The notes beneath the pieces were generated by a model. The model made no database searches, had not been told where the DNA came from, and was given only the letters and a program-made list of their open reading frames with translations. A stretch of DNA of 64,000 bases from Climacium dendroides. Its lineage: Eukaryota; Streptophyta; Bryopsida; Hypnales; Climaciaceae. The DNA lies in NCBI GenBank assembly GCA_950106755.1, contig OX467082.1, forward strand, positions 48,874,588 to 48,938,587. Direction: 5' to 3'. How positions within the stretch are numbered: the stretch's first letter is position 1; each line of letters begins with the position of its first letter. Below, in pieces: positions 10,973-21,333 of the stretch. Both the position numbers and the translations under genes were made by a program.

Positions 10973-11480
10973 CTTGTACTTTTGCATTAGCACGGTATGG
11001 GCTTTGCCTTGTTCTGAGGGTCCACCAGTTTTGTCTCCTTTTGGTGGTGCCGGTCTTTCCATAGAAACCCACACAGTCCTTGCTCCCAAGATATTTGTTG
11101 TCCAAGATGGCGTAGCGGGCTGAAAGTGGTTGGTCCAATTATAGTATGCGGAGATTGTCCTCAACATCTCCTTATTAAGTGACCAAACCACGTAGCATTT
11201 CCAGGTTCTGAAGTGTTTTTTCACTTCTTCGTTCACCATGCTTTCTTCTTGCATCATCAAGTGGCTTGTAGCTACGCTGTGTTGGCCATTGATGATGTAG
11301 AAGTCTCCATCCATCACCTCCTCCCATCGAGGTGGATCTCTTCTGCCTTTTGGCAAGACCGGTGTGATACAAAGAATCTGCTTCACACTCTTGTCTGGCA
11401 TGTTGACAAGATAATGGAGCATTTCTTTAACAATTGAGTTCGGCAGGTGCCTCCTTCAACTTTCCAATTAGCATCTCTTC
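10973..11480 (-). pseudogene. gene H, exon 2 (ParB-like IINGQHS motif)
   Basis: The minus-strand frame from about 11422 to 10973 encodes GDFYIINGQHSVATSH (plus about 11265-11310), then KCYVVWSLNKEMLR and a TNILGARTVWVSM stretch. A hydrophobic strand followed by (I/D)(N/D)GQH is characteristic of the ParB/sulfiredoxin-like fold, where the Gly-x-His segment binds nucleotide. This is a motif-level resemblance, not proof. Upstream (11480-11423) the coding frame appears to shift by one base near PAEL. The exon is cut at 11480 by element E, and its 5' half lies beyond 29176. Function in plants is unknown to me. Confidence 0.55.
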
Positions 11481-11485
11481 CTTGT
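11481..11485. repeat. left target-site duplication of element E
   Basis: CTTGT at 11481-11485 against CTTCT at 29177-29181 (four of five match). The flanks are two halves of gene H, which supports this as the insertion point. Confidence 0.55.
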
Positions 11486-11773
11486 TGAGGGAATCTGAAA
11501 TCCGGAAACGGATCGAGGATATAAGAATTAGGTGAGAAAAATAGGGAAAAATCAAAAAAATTATAGTTAGAACGTGATTTTTGTGTGAGATAACCCAAAT
11601 TAGGAAATAAGCGTTTTGGCAAAACCCGTAACTGGAACTTATCCGGATTTGGAATCCGGATTTATCTAGAACACAGGAACCTACCGTATAGGCCTCGTAG
11701 CTATGGGAGTAGGATACCATTAGTACAACGGACCTGTAGCCGTTGTCTTGATTTCCGTAAGAAGACAATTTAG

Positions 11774-11781
11774 TATTTAAG
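11774..11781 (+). promoter_or_regulatory. TATA-like box of E 5' LTR
   Basis: TATTTAAG, preceded by GACAATTTAG, lies 135 nt upstream of the LTR ORF start. Equivalent boxes occur upstream of the ORF in the E 3' LTR (25888), F (18255, TATTTAAA), D2 (minus, 57184-57178, TATAAAG) and D (minus, 58104-58098, TATAAGA). The repeated placement suggests the LTR promoter drives the LTR ORF directly. Confidence 0.5.
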
Positions 11782-12599
11782 CTGTTTGCCGAGGGTTTTC
11801 CTCTTCACCTTCCTATTTTGTTTTTCCAAGACTGTCCGTGTGAGTAGTTGAGAGAAAGAGTGGTGAGTTAGCGATTGAAGTAAGGTTACTCTTTTCTCGT
11901 TCTTACTTAGGTCTTATGGCATCCGGACCGGTACGGAAGGTAGCGGTACCTGCTCGGGTTATCTCTTCGGCCATTCGGGACAATTCGGAACTACACAAAC
12001 AATTAGAGGAAGATTTGACTAAGTTAGGGTGTATCGGTCTATTACACCGATCATGGAACCTTAAAAGTGAGGATATTATCTAGGAGCTACTTCATGGTGT
12101 TCCGAATCAGTATGAGCTCACTCTGAGAGGACGGCCAGTCACGTGGATTGAGGACATCTGGGCGGATGTCTATCAGTTCTGGAAAAGCAGAAACGGGTTA
12201 GTGTCAAGGACGGACCGTTTTGTAGCAGGGAAGTTCACAGGGTCTGCAAACCCTAAGGACGGATTCGCTATTAGCGAATGCAAGGACAAGAGACATAGGC
12301 AGATACTAGAGTTCCTCATCCCCATCCTATACTCGGAAAAACCTACACAGGTTACCATTACGGTGGCCAATACTATTTTCGGAGCTATGGAGAACCGAGT
12401 GGTGCACTAGGGTAGAGTCATAGCCGGGATAGTTGCTAAATTAGCGGATCATGTAACCCGAGTAAAGGACAGTCCAGTTAGTACCTACTTGTTCCATTTA
12501 TACCATCAGCAGGAACTTTTGAGCACGGCGGAAGTAATCCAATATGACACCGGAAAGGCGATTCTGTCATATGGGCTTTCTGGGGAGGAAGTGGAAGAT

Positions 12600-12604
12600 C
12601 CGGT
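12600..12604. repeat. left target-site duplication of solo LTR A1
   Basis: CCGGT at 12600-12604 against CTGGT at 16470-16474, a single C-to-T difference. The undisturbed site is visible in the E 3' LTR as GATCCGGTCGAGTCGG (about 26709). Confidence 0.75.
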
Positions 12605-13233
12605 TGTTGTAGACCAAAATGAGAGGATGAGGATGGTTATATAGAATATATAAGTAAGTAGTGGACATTGGTAAAATTTCTTGATTTGCAAGATGGCAAA
12701 CTAATTATATTACCAATATTAACCCTACCTCACTATTGGATTAGTAGTAGATAGATAATTTGGTTAAGAAAGATATTGTATGTTTCTTGTTTTTCCAAAG
12801 ATCCGGAACCAGATCCGCATCCGAGGAACGGAACAGGGGTCGAAAAATATACCGGGGCCGGAAGCAAACGCATCCGCACGCTACTGGAAGATTATCGGAA
12901 CGGGAAGAGGAAATCCCGGATCCAACGGTAATCCCATACATCATGGAGGACCGTTTTAACGGCTAGTTTCTTCCACGATGATTGCGGAAACGGCTACTTT
13001 CTCAATGGCTATGACTGCTAGGAAGGGATACGCAGGGGTTTGGTTCCTTAAACCTCATTGTGTCTTTATGGTTTGGGAGCGCTCTCAAAGCAAGGTCTGC
13101 CTTTAGAGGTGTGAGAGGATTGGGTGATCTTACTTCCCGGATCTTGTCGTGGAGAGGAAGAGGATTGACCAAGAGCTGTGGCAAGAAAAGAAAGGAGGTT
13201 TGAGTGGTGAGTGTTTTGGAGAGTTCTGCAACC

Positions 13234-15131
13234 ATGGTGAAGGTGGAAGCAAGCGGGTCGTCTCCTTTCAAGATCAAGAGCATCTGTCCAGTGATTCCGA
13301 AGGATGACGGAGAGCGGAAGCAGCTGGAGGAGGATCTAGGCCAACTCGGGTGTGCGGGATTCCTCTGCCGGCCATGGAGTTTGAAGAGCGAGGAAATGAT
13401 CCAGGAGCTGATGAAAGAGCAATCGAACAAATGGATCAAGACCGTCTGAGCTCTGCCCGGAAGGTGGACTGTGGACATCTGGAAGAAGGTCTACGACTTT
13501 CCTCGACCTAGAGAGGGGATGGCTTCACGGGTACACAAGTTCGCAGAAGGTAAATTCTCTAATCCTCCTCACCCTAAGGATGGCTACGCAGTAGCAGATT
13601 GCAAGGTGGCAAGAGAGAGGAGGATGTTAGAATTTGTAGTACCAATCCTGTATCCGGAACGGCCAAACCAAGTCACGGTAACTTGGGCCAATACGATCTT
13701 CGGAGCGCTGAGTGGGGAAAGGAAAGTGTTTTGGGGAGGAATAGTGAAAGATCTGGTAGGGAAGATGGTGAACGCCCTAGGAAACGCAAAGGCCACCTCC
13801 ATTGGGCCATTCCTCTTTCACCTGTATGACTTCCTAGGTACTCTGAAAACTTCAGAGAAGACCATGTACAGGGCCGCAGCCACCCTAGTGAAACTTAATT
13901 TTACTCCACCCCGAGAGGAAGAGGAAGAAGAGAGAAAGGAGGAACCAGATGAGGGATCTGAGAGGAGATCCTCAGAGAGAAGAAAGGAGCCTTCCGAAAG
14001 GAGGACAAAGGCTGAGAGGGTTTCAATCTCTTCTAAGAAGGGATCTAGAGAGAAGAGGAAAGTCTCGCCGGAACCGGAAGTTCTGGGAGAGGATTCTTTG
14101 GGGAGGATCATTTCGGACTTAGGGAGAGTTCGGGAGGAGCTTGACACGGAGAGAGGAGCAGTGAGGAATGTATGTGAACTGCTTGGAGGGATCAATGTGT
14201 CAGAGCTCGCGGAGAAAGTAGGAAGGTTGATCCGGAATAGTGAAAACCAGAAGTGGGAGACCCGCATCAAGGAGTTGACTAAGAGGAATGCGGATCTCTA
14301 GCGGCAAATTGAGAAGGGTGAGGAAAAGAAGAGAGAGGTGGAACGGCTTACCTCAAAGTTTAAGGGGGCCATTAGGAGAGTTGAGGCCTTTGTTTCCAAC
14401 ACTGCGGATGTTGTAAACAAAGCCAAATTCTATGATGAGGGAATCCATGAGGCAGGACCGGAAGCCGCAGGTAACGCTGTCTTAGTTTTGGCAGAGTATT
14501 CCGAGGAGATGGAGAAGTTCATGTTTGAAGTTTGAAATGTTCTTCACCAAGCAGAACAGTTTCCGGAATCCGGAATAAAGAGGAAGGATGAAGAGATGGA
14601 GCCAACCAAAAGGACGCACCCACAAAGACTCCAACAAAGATGCCAACCAAACGGGAAAGGCAGGAGGATGAGTGGACACCAACCTCTAAGGGTATGGAGG
14701 GGAGGAAAGAAGGATCAGTGCACGGATCCGGATCAAAGGATCGAATTCGGAAGTCGGAATCTGACTTAGGCACACCACAGAGTAAAGGCTCTCAACCCTC
14801 ACCCGCCAAGAAGATTGTGAAAAAGGTTACTCCCGTCAAAGGAAGAGACGTGCCTCAAAGGAGTCAACAATCCGAGGAAGACGAGTCTCCCAGCCAATCT
14901 AAGCAGGAGGAAAGTCAATCGAGATCCGGAGAAGAGGATTCGAAAGACACCGGATTAGAAGAGGAATCGGAACTTGAGCAAATCTCACCAGCACAGTTCA
15001 AAGGGAGAACTTCAACACCGTCTAAGGGGAAGCCGCCCTTGAGTGGGAAACCGTCAGCTAGTAGGAAACAGCCAGCTAGGAAGGGGGCAACAAAGTTAGA
15101 GGAACCTTCTCCAAAGAAGGCTAGGAAATAG
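13234..15131 (+). pseudogene. LTR-encoded gag-like ORF, A1 copy
   Basis: ATG at 13234 in a good context (ACCATGG). Domains in order: N-terminal helical part (CPVIPKDDGERKQLEEDLGQ, PWSLKSEEMIQEL); linker with VDIWKKVYDFPRPREGM; core (KFSNPPHPKDGYAVADC, LEFVVPILYPERPNQVTVT, ANTIFGAL, GPFLFHLYDF); a strongly acidic and basic mixed-charge linker; a helical domain (DVVNKAKFYDEGIH); and a Lys/Ser-rich tail ending SPKKARK that looks DNA- or RNA-binding. Stops TGA 13447, TAG 14299 and TGA 14533 lie where Arg, Gln and Arg fit the relatives. A 1-bp deletion near 14611 relative to A2 throws the tail (14640-15131) out of frame. About 630 codons if intact. Confidence 0.65.
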
Positions 15132-16469
15132 ATAGGAAAGTTGTTAGGAAGTTTTTGGAAAGCGACGCTAGCATGGTCAGCCAAAAATCCAAGTTTTTGG
15201 TAGGTAGGAAGTAGCTTGGGAGGTGCTTTTCAGGTGCATGCACTTGGGCTGCACTTTCCGGATTTTTAGGATCTGAGATTCACATTTTGCGGATCGGATG
15301 GAGTTGGTAGGAAAGTCAACTTAGAAGGATAAGGAATGACACCTCTCATTCTCTTGTCCTTTAGTTTTATTCCTTGGGACCTTTAGGATTCCCTAGAGGT
15401 GTGTATTTAGGGGAATGAAGTTAGTTTGAAGCCCTACGTGTTTTCTTATTTGTGTTTTTCAACACTTTGCGAATTGATTTCAGATTTCCAATCCATAAAT
15501 GCTGGCCTAAAAAGGCTAAGTTCTGTGTTGGTATGCCATGCAATGCTAGAACCATTGTTTAGTGCGGGTAGCTGGTTTGTAGGTGTGGAGGAAGATAAGT
15601 AGCCCCCGGATTCTGTCCAGGATCTGACTTTGAGAGCTTTGAGGATTTGGTTAAGGAAAGCTTTGTGTACTGAGAGGGTATTTTAGTTGCTGAAGTTCCT
15701 TGGGAGTCTTCTAAATAGGATAGCCATTCTTAGGTTGGGTGAATTCTTCAGGAGGGAGAACGAATGCTAGCCGACGTCTGATGAGGTCCTACTGAATCCG
15801 GAAGAGAGGAACAGGAAGGTAGTTAGGATCTCTCAGTTATCGGGTGCCGGATCACGCTCTTGGGGTCCTGTCCGGATAGGTCTGTCGTTGTAGTACTGGG
15901 AGGATAATAGGGGTTTCCTGAGTGACCTGCTAGTCTGGATCAATATCCGGATTAGTTGTGAGGAAGTAACTATTTCCTATTTCTTTTTGGTATTTGTTGT
16001 TGTTATTCTAAGTGGATCTTCATTTCACTCTAAACACGTTTGAAGGGTAGGGTTTACGTTCCCTTCCTAAAACCAAAGAGCGGAACCCTCTTGGTAGAGG
16101 GAAAACTAATATTTTGTAAGTTACTGCAATCGGATAGAAATCCTCTTTTCGGTTCCGCATCCGTCTAAGTCGATCCAGATAGGGAGGGGTAGAGGATTAT
16201 GACCATTCTCCTTATTTGATTACTAGTGGTAGACTTGGAGTGGATGTAAGGGAATTAGAACATGGAGAAGAGAGGGTATTGAGAGAGAGTTTCATGTTGC
16301 AAATATTTAGATCCGATTTTGCTTGGGTTTGGTGTTTTTCGAATCCTGTTCCGGATATCTTGAGGAAACTAACGTTGAAATCCTGTGGGAACGATACACG
16401 AGTCATCTAAGGTGTTTTAAATCAATTTAACACCTAAGGGTAGGATTTGTGCTTCTTTGTGCTATGACA
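15132..16469 (+). other. non-coding 3' part of A1
   Basis: No gene. This is LTR tail sequence, with a GTCGTTGTAGTACT motif (about 15890), the AGCGGAACCCTCT block (about 16078) and the GTGGGAACGATAC block (about 16386), each with counterparts at similar distances in the other LTRs. The small frames at 16212-16410 on both strands are not supported as genes. Confidence 0.5.
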
Positions 16470-18483
16470 CTGGTCGAGTCGGAACCAGAAGAACTTCCCG
16501 AGGAATACTTGACCAATCCGAGGAACAAGAAGAGGAAGTCAACTGATCTGGGGTCGCGATCCAAGCCACCAGTGATGGAGAGGGGGGAATCAAGTAAAGG
16601 ATCGGAAGTGGAAACTAAATCAGCATTTTTCAATGTTGGGTTCGAATGGATACGCGAGGCCAAGGTACTTCACGATAGTCTGGCGGATCTGGTGCTAGAC
16701 ACAGCGGAAGTTCTGAAGGTGGAACCGGATCAGATTGTGGAATCCGTCAAATGATTGCTCAAACCGGAAGACCTAAAAAAGAGGGAGGACCGAATTTAGG
16801 AGTTGGAGGCGGAATGGAACCAACTCCAGGCCCGATTGAATTGGGCGGAAGGGGAGATGGCAACTTCAAAGGAGAAAGTAAAGGAGGCTCTCACTCTTGT
16901 CAAGAACCTATCCGAAGCAATCGACATCAAAGCCGACGTCATCACGAAAGCGGCTTTGTTTGATTCGAAGATGATATTGGAAGGCCACATCACCGGGACC
17001 AAAATAGTAACCATCCTCGTGGACTTCACTGCCAAGATAGAGCGAGTTTTAGGGGAGCTCCGGCAGCTACTAGCGGCCATCGATCCGAATCAGGTGATGG
17101 ATTTCTCAACCTTTCCGGAACTTCCTTTTGTCTCAGGTACTCCAGGGAGGCCGGTAGCGGATTGTGCAACTCGAATGGAGGGATTGAGAGGGATACTCAC
17201 ACCAAGTAAGCCTATCGCCAATAAGATGCGGATGACGGAGCTAAATTTGAGGCGAGCTTCGAAACCAGGACCTGAGTCTAGTGTGAAATCGGTTTCGATA
17301 CCACCTAAAGTCTCAACTCCGAAAATTCCTAAGTCGCAAATGGTGCCGAACCTTATGAGGGGGACATTCAAAGTTCCAGGACAGCAAGTTAGAGGAGACC
17401 TCATCAACGAGATGGTAGAATGACCAATCCGGCCTGGACGAATCAAGAAGGATTCTCGCACATACAAGAGACTACACTGGAAAAGAGAAGCGAATCCGCG
17501 ACATTGGAGGAGACACCGCCAAAGAAGGAGAAGGAAGTTCAAAGCATTGAAGATTCCGAGGAAGAGAGTACACACTCCACTTCCGGAACTGAAGGGGACA
17601 GCGATCCATCTCCTGCAACGCGCCATATCGAGACTCGAGCAACAACGAAAACGACTCCAGCTACAAGTATGAAGGGGACGCCAACCAGTCAAGCGGCAGT
17701 CGCTTGAAGAAGGGACAGAAGCCAAGACATTAGAATTCGTAGGAAGAATAGTATCGGATCCGGAACGGGTTTCCGAGCGTGGGCCCAGTTTCTGGAATCA
17801 TAGGCGTATAGTTCGGGAAAATCCAGCAAACTCGGACGATAGTAATTAGCCTTTCTGGATATTTCGAGGGTTCAGTGATTGGTGGCTTGGATTTTCGGGG
17901 TTTTCTTGTCAAGCTTTTAGGAGTTGACTTTGGGTTTTTCAGTTAGTATTTTAATGGCAGGCAAGTTAGTCGTCTGTCGCAACATGAATTTTTGGTTTTG
18001 ATTAGCGTATCTAGAATTCAGAGCAGAAACTAGTGAAGTGGAACCGGATCTGAGTGCAAGTTGTAGGAAAATTGGATATATACACGCGAAAAATGAAATA
18101 GTAGGTAGACCGGATTTCATTCAGTTGAAAATTTCAAATTGGTCGGGACCGGAAACCCATCCGAAATTAGGGTAGAAACCAGATTAGGGTTGGATCAGAT
18201 GTCAAGCTATCAAACCGGGAAATAGTCATTATAACCACGGCGGAGTCCTGGGACTATTTAAAGGCCAAGCCTACCAGTCTTACCCCTTTTCATTTCCCCA
18301 CGAGATTGGGCGCTCCTCATGTTGTTTACAACATTTGGTACCCTCGTGTCAGGAGTGTGTGATTCAGTAGAATTTTAAGTGCTTTCGGTTGAGATCGGAG
18401 AGAGAAGAAAGGAATGGGACGTGCGGCTAAGAGCGGGTGAGGTAGAATCGGTGAGGACATCTTTGTGAGAGGTGATCCACTCC

Positions 18484-20136
18484 ATGCCGCTGATACGTCG
18501 GAAGAGAGCGGGGTCGTTAGGATTTGGTCCGGTCGAGGTGAAACTCCGAAAGATATTTCCGGTGATTCCCTCAGACGAACAAGAAAAGGACCAACTCATA
18601 GAAGATTTAGCTTCTATGGGTTGCCCGAGGTTCATTGAAAAACCTTGGGCATTCCGGGAGGAGAGAATGGTGAAGGAACTCTTAGGCAAATTGTCCAATG
18701 AGTTCGACAACACCTTGAGAGGGAATCCGTCTCTTTGGACTTAGGAAGTCTACAGAGGAGTGTATGATTTCCGGGTAGGGGGTCTTAGGATGGCTGGCCG
18801 GAAAGATGAATTCATCCGGAGGAAATTCCATGGCGTTCCCAACCCTAAAGACAGATATGAAGTTGACGACTGCATAAACGATCGACATCGTTGTCTTTTG
18901 AGGTTTCTGATTCCGATTCTCCATCCGGAGAAACCGACGAGGGTAACAATCACCCAAGGGAATATCATTTTCGGTTCCCTGAGCGGAACCCGGAACGTGG
19001 ATTGGGCCCGAATTATTTTTGATCTAGTAACCCAGCTCATCGGGAGGGTAGGAAAGAGTAGGGCTACACCCATATGCCCGTACTTGTACCACCTGTACCA
19101 CAACCATCAGCTCCTAACAAATGACGAGGAGAAGGAGTGGAAGACTCAAGGAGCTCTCCTCAAGTATGGGGAATCAAAAGAAGACGATGAAGCGGAATTG
19201 GTTCCGGATTCGGATACGGAAACGGAAGAAGAGGTAATGCCATCGATCAAGCGACAGAAGACAACTCCTCCCCATGGGCGAGGAACACCTCCAGGTCATG
19301 GCCCGTCAACTCCAAGTGAGAAACGGAAGGGTATTATGGAGGAAGAAATGGATCCACGGGATCCATTCAATAATTTGATTGGCATTCTTTCTAGTGTTTG
19401 GGCAGATTGGGAGGTAAAGCATCTGACCCTGCAGGTGATCGGAAGATTGGTGGATGCGCCACCAGACAGCCAGCTATCAGTAAAGGTAGCCGACTATATC
19501 ACCGATCCGGTCGAGTACCGGAGGCGAGCGGAAGAAGTAATCCGACTTCAGATAGAGGTGGATACTCTGAAGGCGAAAAATTTCGTCCTTAGGGAGGATG
19601 CAGCCGCCACGTTGGAGATAGCAGAGGAAATACGACGGGTAGCGGACCAGGTGAAGGACATTCTTGGAGTATCCGGGGCGGTCGCCACCAAGGCCAAGCT
19701 ATTCGACGACGAAGTCCATAAGGAGAAGAAACTATCCGGTGCTAGGATAGTAAGGATTCTCATGGACTACGCGGAGCGGGTTGAGACGGCGTTGAAGGAG
19801 GTGCGGATTTCAGCGGATTGGATTGAAGAGAGCGGTCGGAAGCTGATAGGAGCTAAGGAGGTCCTTCTGTCGGAATTCTCCCTACCAAAGGAGTTTCCGG
19901 ATGTGACCGCTGTTGAGGAGGAGAAGAATAAGACTCCCAAGTCCAAGATGACTGCATAGGCGTCTAAACCGGCAAACACCCCAGAATCCGCCATCGATCT
20001 GGAATCCTCACCCGATTCCGGTTAAGCCGATCTAGTTCCAAAACCTGTGGATGGGGAACGGAACCGGAACCTGACTGAAATCTTCGAGGGGATGGAAGTC
20101 GAGTTGAAGAATCCTACCTTAGGGTTAGGATTGTAG
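18484..20136 (+). pseudogene. LTR-encoded gag-like ORF, F copy
   Basis: ATG at 18484 (MPLIRRKRAGSLGFG) about 220 nt after the TATA-like box. N-terminal domain IFPVIPSDEQEKDQLIEDLA and GCPRFIEKPWAFREERMVKEL; then VYDFRVGGLRM; core KFHGVPNPKDRYEVDDC, LRFLIPILHPEKPTRVTIT, IIFGSLSGTRNVDWARII, PICPYLYHLYHNHQLL; acidic linker; C-terminal helical domain ADWEVKHLTLQVIGRLV and TKAKLFDDEVHKEKK. Only three stops: TAG 18742, TAG 19957 and TAA 20023, all explained by Gln codons. This is the best-preserved copy, at about 550 codons. Function inferred only from its setting in LTR elements. Confidence 0.65.
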
Positions 20137-21333
20137 ATAGTACAAGTTTGTACATACTAGAGGAGTTAGATCGGAATCGGATTCTATCTGGTACGTGGTA
20201 AGTAGGATCGGAAGTTTAGCCGGAAAATGCGGCTGGATTCCGTGACGCTTTTTGCCTTTTTGCACTTTTGTGGTTTTGTATATAAACCTGCCCTAAGAAG
20301 GGGAGGGGGAGAAAAAGCCTTCTTTTGCAAAATTCCTTGGTGTCCTCTGTTTTTGCTGTTGTATGTCTGTGCCATGAGAGTTGTGTGCCTATTGTATGAC
20401 CGGAAGTGAGGAGAGCAAAGAGGGAAGCTAAGAGTTGACAATTTCTCCCCTTGGTGTATTTTATTCTTCAAGTTTCAGTGTATGTGAGTAGGTATTAAAA
20501 GAGTTGGAAGTGCGCTTCAGTTCCTCAGCGTGTCTAGATTTTGAGATTCCGGGTGAGAGAATCGTTGTTAGACTAGGCAGATAGGGAAGGATTCCCTACT
20601 TGCGCTAGAACTCCTCGGTGGGAAATCCGGTTGAGTGTCCGATCTCCTGTGAGGTCTTGCTGCCATATTTGGTAAACGGAATAGCTCTAGTAAGTGTTGG
20701 AATGGACGGGTTCACTTGTAACCACCTAACTTCGCACGGATAGGAGAGGGTGCCCAAGGTCGTTGTAGTATCAGAGGATCTTATGGGGGTCTTTGTGTGA
20801 CCTGCAATTCAGATTAATACCCAGGTTGTTATGAAACACCAAACCGGATCCGTAATAAGTAGGAGATTAGAAGATAGAAGAGTGGGTCTTCAGCCACTAT
20901 AAGTTACGGAAGGAGTGGTGGGCCTACCACTCTAAAAAACAAGGGGCAAACCCTCTGATGGTGAAACAAAGGATAAATTAAACCGGGTAGTATCCAAAAG
21001 AGTACCGTTAGACCGGAACGGATCAGTCTGCAGAAGTAACCAGGATCGGAAATTATAGCCTCCTAGGGTTGTGATTGTTGTTCAGACCGGATAGTTGGTA
21101 AAACCGGAATAGTGGTGGGAAGCTAATTCTCTGTTTTCCGGATATTATAATTTTTTTTCCGGTAATTGACCTGAAACCGAAAGTTGGGTTTATAAGCTAA
21201 CTCATCCTAAATCGTGTAATGAAGCCAAATACTTCACAGGATCTCGTGGGTTCAATCTTTAGAGTCACTTAGTTATACTTTAAAGGAGTTTTCGGGAGTA
21301 TAACAAGGAATTTACTTAATTTGTACTGTGACA
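20137..21333 (+). other. non-coding 3' part of LTR F
   Basis: No gene. It contains the GTCGTTGTAGTATCAG motif (about 20761), the CAAACCCTCTGATGGTGAAAC block (about 20946) and the CGTGGGTTCAATCTTTAGAG block (21245-21264), which have counterparts in E, A and D2. The small frame 20227-20409 is not supported. Confidence 0.45.

Larger units (their letters stand above)
12605..16469 (+). mobile_element. solo LTR A1 with internal ORF
   Basis: A 3865-bp unit starting TGTTGTAGACC and ending GCTATGACA (TG...CA), flanked by a 5-bp duplication, inserted in the E 5' LTR. It has no repeated ends of its own, no RT and no primer-binding site, so it is best read as a solo LTR or an LTR-only unit, not a LARD. 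It contains the conserved LTR ORF (13234-15131), a GAGCGGAACCCTCTTGG block near 16078 shared in kind with E and F, and the CCTGTGGGAACGATACACG block near 16383. It is nearly identical to A2 (50050-53915). Confidence 0.75.
11916..17707 (+). pseudogene. LTR-encoded gag-like ORF, E 5' LTR copy
   Basis: ATG at 11916 opens MASGPVRKVAVPARV. The N-terminal ~90 residues have the family pattern ...LEEDLTKLGC...W.LKSEDI..ELL. The core domain reads KFTGSANPKDGFAISEC and then LEFLIPILYSEKPTQVTIT and ANTIFGAM. A1 is inserted after EDPV (12604) and the frame resumes at 16470 with an acidic linker (PRNKKRKSTD) and a helical domain containing VITKAALFDSKM and GTKIVTILVDF. Stops: TAG 12081, TAG 12408, TGA about 16751, TAG about 16796, plus a frame change near 17422. 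The core resembles the putative plant transposon protein family often annotated near plant retroelement gag genes. This is judged by motif only, and function is unproven. A gag or accessory role is the likeliest. Confidence 0.6.
11486..17970 (+). repeat. E 5' LTR (interrupted by A1, 3' end missing)
   Basis: Aligns with the 3' LTR from 25607 to about 28217 after removal of A1 (12605-16469 plus one TSD copy). A TATTTAAG box lies at 11774-11781, 135 bp before the ATG at 11916, matching 25888-25895 in the 3' LTR. The match stops abruptly at GGCAAGTTAGT (17970), beyond which the sequence is LTR F. Confidence 0.7.
17975..21333 (+). mobile_element. LTR F with internal ORF, fused to pol
   Basis: Starts TGTCGCAACATG and ends TTGTACTGTGACA (3359 bp). 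Its start and end match those of D2 (TGTCACAACCC ... TGCGATA), so the boundaries are supported by a second copy. It replaces the last part of the E 5' LTR and abuts the protease-pol region with no target duplication (TCGTC before, AGTTC after). The likeliest history is that an F-family element inserted in the E 5' LTR and then recombined through homologous internal regions, leaving an F LTR at one side of pol and an E LTR at the other. TATA-like TATTTAAA at 18255-18262. Confidence 0.6.

Noticed and set aside
13818..14270. Minus-strand 150-codon frame in A1 (and 51263-51715 in A2)
   Set aside because: It is conserved only because A1 and A2 are near-identical. It is Ser/Leu-rich and is the shadow of the charged linker of the plus-strand ORF.
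12605..16469. A1 and A2 as LARD-type non-autonomous elements with their own LTRs
   Set aside because: The first and last ~350 bp of each unit do not match each other, so there are no internal terminal repeats. TG...CA plus a 5-bp duplication fits a solo LTR better.
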